Source: Ferrimonas senticii DSM 18821 (lineage in GTDB: Bacteria > Pseudomonadota > Gammaproteobacteria > Enterobacterales > Shewanellaceae). From it: a DNA stretch of 64,000 bases. The DNA is taken from assembly GCF_000422665.1 (NCBI RefSeq), contig NZ_AUGM01000004.1:248001-312000 (forward strand), in the 5' to 3' direction. Made by a program: the position numbers and the translations under genes. The stretch's first letter is position 1, and every line of letters starts with the position of its first letter. Below are positions 58,596 through 64,000 of the stretch, in pieces. The notes under the pieces were generated by a model, which did not search any database, was not told the origin of the DNA, and saw only the letters and a list, made by a program, of their open reading frames with translations.

Positions 58596-59516
58596 CTAGC
58601 AATTAAGCGCTTTGAGATCGTATGGGGTCGCTTGATAGACATAATAGTTAAGCCAGTTACTGAGTAGCAGCGCCCCATGGGCATGCCAGTTGGCCAACGG
58701 CTGGGCGGTATCGTCATCATTAGGAAAATAGTTTTGCGGCAAGGCTGGGTTTAAGCCGGCGGCCAAATCGCGGCGATATTCATCCTGCAAGGTGGTGCGG
58801 GTGTATTCCGGGTGACCGGTAACAAACAGATTACGATTGTCGTTCGAGAGCACCAGATAAGCACCCGCTTCATTGGCATGAGCCAACACCTGCAACTCTG
58901 GGTGGGCATACAGCCAGTCCAGCGGTACTTGGGCATACCGCGAGTGAGGCACCCAAAAGTTGTCATCAAAACCGCGCAGCAACGGCACATGCTGATGCAC
59001 CCGCTGATGCTGAAATACGCCTGAAATCTTGTCCGACCGCAACTGCCGTTTGATCTGATAGAGGTGATACAGCGCCGCGTGCGCCGCCCAGCATAAGAAC
59101 AACACCGAGGTGGCGTGCTGTTGCGACCAATCGATTATGGTGCGGATCTCATCCCAATAAACCACCTCCTCAAACTCCAACTCGCCCAGCGGCGCCCCGG
59201 TAATGATCAAACCGTCATAGTTGCGATCTTTGACCTCTTCAAAATCACGATAAAACGCGTCCATATGATCACAAGGAGTATGTTTGGATGGGCGATGATG
59301 GATCCGCAGCAGTTCGACATCCACCTGCAGCGGCGTGTTACCAAGCAGCCGCAGCAGTTGGGTTTCGGTTTCAATCTTGTTCGGCATCAAGTTGAGGATC
59401 AGCAATTTAAGTGGCCGAATGTCCTGTTCGGCGGCGCGCTGCTCTGACATAACAAAAATGTTCTCCGCCCGTAACAGGGTCGAAGCCGGTAACTCATCGG
59501 GTACTCGAACTGGCAT
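58596..59516 (-). CDS. metAS: Homoserine O-succinyltransferase
   Basis: 306 aa. Opens [20 protein letters not shown], with [20 protein letters not shown], the nucleophile Cys in [15 protein letters not shown], and [20 protein letters not shown]; closes [14 protein letters not shown], all as in E. coli MetA. First committed step of methionine synthesis. Acyl donor (succinyl versus acetyl) is assumed from gammaproteobacterial relatives. A Met-box-like sequence lies ~50 bp upstream. Confidence 0.95.
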   Translation of the reverse strand: MPVRVPDELPASTLLRAENIFVMSEQRAAEQDIRPLKLLILNLMPNKIETETQLLRLLGNTPLQVDVELLRIHHRPSKHTPCDHMDAFYRDFEEVKDRNYDGLIITGAPLGELEFEEVVYWDEIRTIIDWSQQHATSVLFLCWAAHAALYHLYQIKRQLRSDKISGVFQHQRVHQHVPLLRGFDDNFWVPHSRYAQVPLDWLYAHPELQVLAHANEAGAYLVLSNDNRNLFVTGHPEYTRTTLQDEYRRDLAAGLNPALPQNYFPNDDDTAQPLANWHAHGALLLSNWLNYYVYQATPYDLKALNC

Positions 59517-59557
59517 TGCGGCACTCCGTGCTTAAAAGGTAAGCATCACTTATATCA

Positions 59558-59573
59558 GGCCATCTAGACGTCC
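59558..59573. promoter_or_regulatory. Possible MetJ operator
   Basis: Two adjacent 8-mers, GGCCATCT and AGACGTCC, match the Met box AGACGTCT at 5 and 7 of 8. About 45-55 bp upstream of the metAS start. Confidence 0.5.
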
Positions 59574-59658
59574 ACAACCATCGAACCACTTATCACGTTG
59601 TAATGGCGCAGGCTTGCTTCTACTATCGCAGTACTCCCTGTTGAAAAAGCTTCATTTT

Positions 59659-60378
59659 ATGTCCGAACTGAGTGCCATCATCGTTGGCGCCAACTCTGCC
59701 CTATCCCAGCAACTGGCTACCCGCCTGCATCAGCAAGGCGCCAAACTGGGTCTAATGGCCGCCGATCCGGCGGCGCTAACCGAATTGCAACAGCAAACCG
59801 GAGCCATAATCGTGGGATTGAACATCACCGATCCCAAACAGTGCCAACAAAGCTTTAACGAGCTGTGGCAGCAGTTGGATGGCGCCACCTTGGTGCTGAT
59901 CAACACCGCCGCCAACGGCTTGGATCTGGAACTGCCGTGGCAGCTAGACCAGCAAATTATCGACGTTAACGTACAAGGCTTCGCCGCCATCGCTAACGCC
60001 GCTTTTAAAAAAATGGTTGAGCAGAAGTTTGGTCAAATTGGCGCCTTTACCTCGATTGCCGGTGAACGAGGTGGCCCGCAAACTGCTTTTCACGCCAGTA
60101 AAGCGTTTCAGCAAAATTACCTGCAAGGGCTGCGACTGCACGCCCAGCGGTTGCGATTGCCGATCACCATCACCGATCTGCGCCTAGGCTTTTTAGAGAA
60201 GATGCAAGGACGCGGCGGCGGCCTGTGGGCAGCACCGTTAGATAAGATCAGCAAACAATCGCTCAAGGCATTGCAGCGCGGTCGCCATACGGTCTATGTC
60301 ACCGGCCGCTGGCGCTTAGCCGCATGGATAAGCCGAGTATTGCCAGAGTACATCTATAATCGCCGCCGCTATAAGTAG
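59659..60378 (+). CDS. Atypical short-chain dehydrogenase/reductase-like protein
   Basis: 239 aa from ATG 59659 (MSELSAIIVGANSALSQQLA). SDR fold visible: a first beta-alpha-beta unit with VGANSALS in place of TGxxxGxG, NTAANG near residue 80, and AFTSIAGERGG. The catalytic YxxxK is changed to F-HASK (TAFHASKAFQQNYLQG), so the proton-donor Tyr is missing. It may be inactive or use a neighbouring Tyr. C-terminal Arg/Tyr-rich tail (PEYIYNRRRYK). Substrate unknown. Confidence 0.75.
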   Translation: MSELSAIIVGANSALSQQLATRLHQQGAKLGLMAADPAALTELQQQTGAIIVGLNITDPKQCQQSFNELWQQLDGATLVLINTAANGLDLELPWQLDQQIIDVNVQGFAAIANAAFKKMVEQKFGQIGAFTSIAGERGGPQTAFHASKAFQQNYLQGLRLHAQRLRLPITITDLRLGFLEKMQGRGGGLWAAPLDKISKQSLKALQRGRHTVYVTGRWRLAAWISRVLPEYIYNRRRYK

Positions 60379-60652
60379 GGCGTGTAGGCCTTTGCCGTAT
60401 ATTTTTGCGCCCATTATTGGCTACTTTTGAAAGCAAATTGAACTTGCCCGGTTTGTTTTGCTGTTCCATGGTCATTGAGGGGCGCCTTGCAGGGTCGGAC
60501 TAGCAACTGTCACTCTTCGTCATACGATTTCGACGTAGAGCCACTATGTCTTCAATCGCAATCCTCGATTGACAGCCGCTATCCTCGACCAAATTCTGCA
60601 CACCAAAGGTCAACACGCCCTAGCCAAGGACCTTAGCCGAGGATCATAGCCA

Positions 60653-61321
60653 ATGAGTCGTGAGGATCTGATAAAGCTGATGGCCGAACACTTGCAGCAG
60701 CAACTGCAAGGCAGCCACGACGATCCTCTGTTAGCGCCGCAGTTGGCAGCGGCGTTTTACGATGCCATGCTCGATTGGCAAGCCCCGCAACTGCCAGCAG
60801 ACAGCCAAGTCGGCGCCATCATCGCTTGCGCCTTTGGCTATCAGCGCCAGCCCAACGGCAACATCACCGCGGGCGCGATGAATCAGCAACTGGCGCAATT
60901 GGTGATCCAACTGCAGCGACAGCATCAATGCCCCGCCTATCTGCAATGGGAGATTGCCGAGGCGCTCGCCGATGGCATCGACCAAGGGCAAGTGATATCG
61001 ATTAACCCCGATATCCACCCACAAAATGCCACCGTGAACTATTTGAGCACTCAAGGGGTGATCGATAAGGTCGCGCAGCAAGTGCCTGATCCCAGCACCC
61101 TTGGCAAAGTGCTGGTGGTGGCATGGCGCCACCACATCACCCGCTGCGTCCAAGTTGCTCGCGATGCCGGCTTTGATGCCTATGCGCCGACGCTGTCGTT
61201 ATTGCCCTATGATTACGATCCCTGCTCTGGCCAGATCTGGACCCGCAATCCACGCGACTATTTGCTGCACGATGTGTTGGTGCGTCTGAAAAAAGTTCAA
61301 GCCCGTCTACCGGGGCGTTAA
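60653..61321 (+). CDS. DUF218/YdcF-like protein
   Basis: 222 aa. GAIIACAFGYQRQPNGNITA and VLVVAWRHHITRCVQVARDAGF follow the DUF218 (YdcF/SanA/ElyC) pattern of a Rossmann-like fold with a conserved yHxxR. No transmembrane segment, unlike SanA or ElyC, so cytosolic like E. coli YdcF. Function unknown. Confidence 0.6.
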   Translation: MSREDLIKLMAEHLQQQLQGSHDDPLLAPQLAAAFYDAMLDWQAPQLPADSQVGAIIACAFGYQRQPNGNITAGAMNQQLAQLVIQLQRQHQCPAYLQWEIAEALADGIDQGQVISINPDIHPQNATVNYLSTQGVIDKVAQQVPDPSTLGKVLVVAWRHHITRCVQVARDAGFDAYAPTLSLLPYDYDPCSGQIWTRNPRDYLLHDVLVRLKKVQARLPGR

Positions 61322-61407
61322 AACTGCCAAGATGGTCACAGTGACTGTTGTCGGCGCAACTTATGATTTACCCTAATTCCCGAGTTAATTAGTCAAGAAT
61401 GGTGCCC

Positions 61408-62286
61408 ATGAGCCAACTGTTTCCCCTGCCAAGCCTTGGCGTGATCCGCGCCAGCGGTGCTGATCGCATCAGCTATCTGCAAGGTCAGCTAACCAGCGAC
61501 ATCGTTAAACAGCCAGAAAATCACTGGAACTTTAGCGGTCACTGCGATCCTAAAGGCAAGATGATTGCCGCGTTTCGACTGCTAAAACAGGCCGAGCAAC
61601 TGTTGCTGTTGATGCCCAAATCACTGCTGGAGCTGGATCTGCCAGCGTTAAGCAAATACGCGGTTTTCAACAAAATCGATCTGGTTGATGCCTCAGCCGA
61701 ACTGCAACTGTTTGGCTTGACTGATAACGCCGCCATTGCCGATTGGCCTGGTGACGACAACCTCAAACAACAGGATCAGGCGTTGGCGCTTATCGACGGT
61801 GACCGTGCCATTATCGTGCTCCCACAAGGTGCCGAGTTGCCAGCCTCGCTGGCGGCACTGGCTCAAGGTGACGAACAACAGTTTATCGCCTCTGAACTGG
61901 CGGCGGCGCGCCCATGGTTTGAAGCCGAGCACAGCAGCGAACTGGTACCGCAGATGGTCAACCTTGATGCCATTGGTGGCATCGCCTACAACAAAGGCTG
62001 TTACATTGGCCAAGAAACTGTTGCCCGAATGTACTTCCGTGGCGGCAACAAGCGGGCGTTGTACACCCTGGCTACCAGCGTTGATGCAGATGGTGACGAT
62101 CTGCAACTGAAGCTGGGTGACAACTGGCGCCGTGCCGGCACCATTATCGCTAAAGCCAGCGATGGCGAACGCCTGCTATTGACCGCGGTGATGACCAAAG
62201 AGTTGCCAGAAGCGCCAGAATTTATGCTGGGTGAACACACGGCGGAGCTGCTAGAGCGCCCTTACCCGCTGATGGAAAAGCAGTAA
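61408..62286 (+). CDS. ygfZ: Folate-binding Fe-S cluster/tRNA-modification protein YgfZ
   Basis: 292 aa from ATG 61408 (MSQLFPLPSLGVIRASGADR). Folate-binding GcvT-like fold with RISYLQGQLTSDI, and the signature K-G-C-Y-I-G-Q-E (IAYNKGCYIGQETVARMYFR). Supports Fe-S enzymes such as MiaB in tRNA modification. Terminator at 62342. Confidence 0.95.
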   Translation: MSQLFPLPSLGVIRASGADRISYLQGQLTSDIVKQPENHWNFSGHCDPKGKMIAAFRLLKQAEQLLLLMPKSLLELDLPALSKYAVFNKIDLVDASAELQLFGLTDNAAIADWPGDDNLKQQDQALALIDGDRAIIVLPQGAELPASLAALAQGDEQQFIASELAAARPWFEAEHSSELVPQMVNLDAIGGIAYNKGCYIGQETVARMYFRGGNKRALYTLATSVDADGDDLQLKLGDNWRRAGTIIAKASDGERLLLTAVMTKELPEAPEFMLGEHTAELLERPYPLMEKQ

Positions 62287-62341
62287 CCGCTTTTGCCGGT
62301 TAACAAAGTAACGGTTTACCACCAACTGCTGTGCAAACGAC

Positions 62342-62366
62342 AAAGACCCGCTTCAGCGGGTCTTTT
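62342..62366 (+). terminator. ygfZ terminator
   Basis: AAAGACCCGC-TTCA-GCGGGTCTTT then T. Confidence 0.9.
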
Positions 62367-62408
62367 GCTAGCTATTCTTGCTAGTGGGAAGGTAACTGAG
62401 TCACCGCG

Positions 62409-62603
62409 ATGAATATCTTAGATGCCAATAAACTGCAGCCAGCCATTTTAGTGGGGATCATCAACGAGCGACTGCGTCACGATGGTCACAACTTAGCGGA
62501 TCTCGCCGCCGAATTAGAGCTAAACAGCCTTGAGCTAGAGCAGCGCTTAGCCGACGCCGGATTTCACTATCAAAGCAGCAACCAGCAGTTTGTGCGGAAA
62601 TAG
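62409..62603 (+). CDS. DUF4250-like small protein
   Basis: 64 aa ([20 protein letters not shown]). The pattern P-x-IL-x-x-I-x-N-x-x-LR ... L-x-x-L ... F[10 protein letters not shown] fits DUF4250, a small HTH-like family of unknown function. Preceded by GAAGG. Its stop abuts the heptamer repeat field. Confidence 0.65.
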   Translation: MNILDANKLQPAILVGIINERLRHDGHNLADLAAELELNSLELEQRLADAGFHYQSSNQQFVRK

Positions 62604-62717
62604 CGGTTAGCAGTTAGCAGTTGGCAGTTGGCAGTTGGCAGTTGGCAGTTGGCAGTTGGCAGTTGGCAGTTGGCAGTTGGCAGTTGGCAGTTGGCAGTTG
62701 GCAGTTGGCAGTTGGCA
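62604..62717 (+). repeat. Heptamer tandem array (CAGTTGG)
   Basis: CGGTTAG, CAGTTAG, then 14 perfect copies of CAGTTGG (62618-62715). No gene. Confidence 0.97.
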
Positions 62718-62763
62718 TGTTGCTTCCAGGTTTCCGAGATCTGCAAGCTATTGCTCTTGCCTT

Positions 62764-62861
62764 TACTAACAACTAACGACTGCTCTAGCCCTACTAACAA
62801 CTAATAACTAACGACTGCTCCAGCCCTACTAACAACTGATAACTAACGACTGCTCTAACCC
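62764..62861 (-). repeat. 35-bp repeats built of related heptamers, opposite orientation
   Basis: Copies at 62792-62826 and 62827-62861 (35 bp each) and a 28-bp copy at 62764-62791 that lacks one heptamer. Read on the minus strand they resolve into TCGTTAG, TTATTAG/TTATCAG, TTGTTAG, TAGGGCT and RGAGCAG, the same type of unit as the left array. Confidence 0.85.
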
Positions 62862-63638
62862 TTACCAATACTTTTCAACAGTGATTTGCCCGGGGGTCCG
62901 ACGCAGGTTTTTGCGCAGCCCCATCTCTTCCAACACCTCGACGGTATCGCGGATCATCTCAGGGTTGCCGCAGATCATGGTTTGACTGCGAGCCGGCGCT
63001 ATTGGCACATCCGCACGCTGTTGAATTACGCCAGACTTCAACAGTTCTGGGATCCGCCCTTTCAACGCGTTTGGGTCGTCATCGCGACTGACAATTGGCA
63101 CAAAGCGTAATTGCTGTGGGTGTTTTGCCAGCAGTGCTTCAATCAATGGCAGATAAGCGAGATCGTCGCTATGGCGCACCGCGTAGACCAACACAAAGGT
63201 TTCGTAGCGCTCCCAGCAATCTTCACTTTGCAAAATCGACAGGAATGGCCCCACTGCGGTGCCGGTGGCAAACATCCATAGCTCTCGCCCGGCGGGCACC
63301 TCATCTAGGGTTAAAAATCCGTTAGGGCGGGTTGCCACCATCACTTCATCACCGGGGCTTAAATCTTGCAGACGCGGCGACAACTCGCCCTCTTCAACCG
63401 TCACCGCCAAAAACTCAAGGGTGTCCTGCTCTGGTGGATTAACAAATGAGTAGGCCCGTTGCACCCGCTCGCCCTGTTGTTCCAGTGCCAACTTGCCAAA
63501 TTGACCGGCGACAAAAGGATCGGTATCAGCACTGACTTTTAGGCTAAATAACCGCGGATTCCAATCAATCCGCTCAACCACTTTGCCCTGTACCCAACCG
63601 CGACTTGTTTGTGGACTTGCGTCGTTTGTCGTTGCCAT
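62862..63638 (-). CDS. fpr: Ferredoxin/flavodoxin-NADP reductase
   Basis: 258 aa from ATG 63638 (MATTNDASPQTSRGWVQGKV), GGGAG upstream. FAD-binding RAYSFVNPPEQ, NADP-binding FATGTAVGPFLSILQ, and MICGNPEMIRDTVEVLEEMG; ends VEKYW, as in the bacterial Fpr subclass. Supplies reduced ferredoxin/flavodoxin and helps in oxidative stress. Confidence 0.94.
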   Translation of the reverse strand: MATTNDASPQTSRGWVQGKVVERIDWNPRLFSLKVSADTDPFVAGQFGKLALEQQGERVQRAYSFVNPPEQDTLEFLAVTVEEGELSPRLQDLSPGDEVMVATRPNGFLTLDEVPAGRELWMFATGTAVGPFLSILQSEDCWERYETFVLVYAVRHSDDLAYLPLIEALLAKHPQQLRFVPIVSRDDDPNALKGRIPELLKSGVIQQRADVPIAPARSQTMICGNPEMIRDTVEVLEEMGLRKNLRRTPGQITVEKYW

Positions 63639-63739
63639 TTTCGCTACTCCCTTGGAAACCACCAGTCTTCTAAGCGTAGTCCAATATCACTGCCTAAGTT
63701 ATTAAATTAATGGATTTTTATTTTTGTATAACAAACAAA

Positions 63740-63761
63740 AAACCTCGCCGAAGCGAGGTTT
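63740..63761. terminator. Terminator between fpr region and the symporter
   Basis: AAACCTCGC-CGAA-GCGAGGTTT; on the minus strand followed by TTTGTTTG, 26 bp past the symporter stop. Confidence 0.8.
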
Positions 63762-63786
63762 GATAAAGGTTAACCAAAGCGCAGGT

Positions 63787-64000
63787 TCAGCGGGTTTCGA
63801 CCGCAACGCCGGTATCCGCAGCCTCGGCGGTCGCAACCGCTGGCTCGGTGCGATCGACCAAGGTCACCACCGCGGTATCGCCAACCACGTTAGCCGCGGT
63901 CACAAACATATCGATAATCCGGTCGACGGCAATCACCAGCGCAAAAGCGGTTTCCACCGGTAAACCCATCTGGTGGATCAGTACCCCAATAACAACCGCA
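63787..64000 (-). CDS. Dicarboxylate/cation symporter, C-terminal part (runs off the right edge)
   Basis: The last ~70 residues only. VIGVLIHQMGLPVETAFALV and VDRIIDMFVTAANVVGDTAV are the final helix and conserved IxxDRxxDMxRTxxNVxGD signature of the DAACS (GltP/DctA/SstT-like) family. Sodium- or proton-coupled uptake of dicarboxylate or amino acid. Ends with TGA at 63789-63787. Confidence 0.9.
   Translation of the reverse strand, partial: AVVIGVLIHQMGLPVETAFALVIAVDRIIDMFVTAANVVGDTAVVTLVDRTEPAVATAEAADTGVAVETR

Noticed and set aside
62570-62800. 76-aa minus-strand ORF with repeated ANCQLPT units
   Set aside because: It is only the translation of the heptamer DNA repeat (three heptamers = seven codons), with no ribosome site. 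Treated as repeat, not gene.
62604-62861. Repeats as a CRISPR array
   Set aside because: Units are contiguous 7-mers or 35-mers with no unique spacers, and no cas gene is present.

Overview
The window looks like a chromosomal segment of a marine Alteromonadales-type gammaproteobacterium (Shewanella/Ferrimonas relatives). The basis is a Shewanella-style valine-degradation operon, MetAS, DbpA, PepD, YgfZ, a TIGR04219-like outer membrane protein, and the general gene style. The genus is an inference. The base composition is moderately G+C rich, with one clearly AT-rich island at about 6.0-6.75 kb.

Region 1 (1-5.95 kb) holds the 5' part of an acyl-CoA synthetase gene and two tandem paralogous lipoproteins, each with Ig-like domains followed by a seven-blade RCC1-type propeller. 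Region 2 (5.96-36.08 kb) is a complete-looking P2/K139-like contractile-tail prophage of about 30.1 kb inserted into the 5' end of dusA. A 36-bp direct repeat of dusA coding sequence marks attL (5961-5996) and attR (36047-36082), and the integrase gene sits beside attR. From left to right the prophage carries an AT-rich hexapeptide acetyltransferase (likely lysogenic-conversion cargo), then a minus-strand late block: baseplate, tail fibre, J/I, tape measure, tail chaperone with probable -1 frameshift, lysis genes, tube, sheath, head completion, small terminase, capsid and scaffold/protease. Large terminase and portal follow on the plus strand. Next come a Rha-type regulator preceded by a strongly structured RNA resembling phage C4 antisense RNA, an Ogr-like activator, a PapB-like regulator, an HUH replication initiator, small early genes including a PrtN-like and a Ner-like regulator, an S24 repressor, two cargo genes downstream of a CRP-like site, and the integrase.

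Region 3 (36.0-48.4 kb) starts with dusA, given a new N-terminus by the prophage. It continues with a small operon encoding a PspC-like protein behind a sigma54-type promoter, a crotonase, a PCuAC copper chaperone, an outer membrane barrel, a photolyase/cryptochrome, dbpA, an intergenic stretch with a tiny transcription unit, an M17 aminopeptidase, pepD and a YedI-like membrane protein. Region 4 (48.4-64.0 kb) holds a MITE-like element, the valine/branched-chain degradation operon (thiolase, mmsA, acyl-CoA dehydrogenase, 3-hydroxyisobutyryl-CoA hydrolase, mmsB, SDR), a TonB-dependent receptor, metAS, an atypical SDR, a DUF218-like protein, ygfZ, a DUF4250-like protein, a heptamer repeat field, fpr and the 3' end of a dicarboxylate symporter gene.

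The features most worth following up are the C4-like RNA/Rha switch, the CRP-like sites inside the prophage, the 33.8-34.8 kb cargo pair, the predicted tail-chaperone frameshift, the DUF5675-type lysis candidate and the sigma54 PspC-like operon. All family names come from reading motifs by eye; no database search was run.
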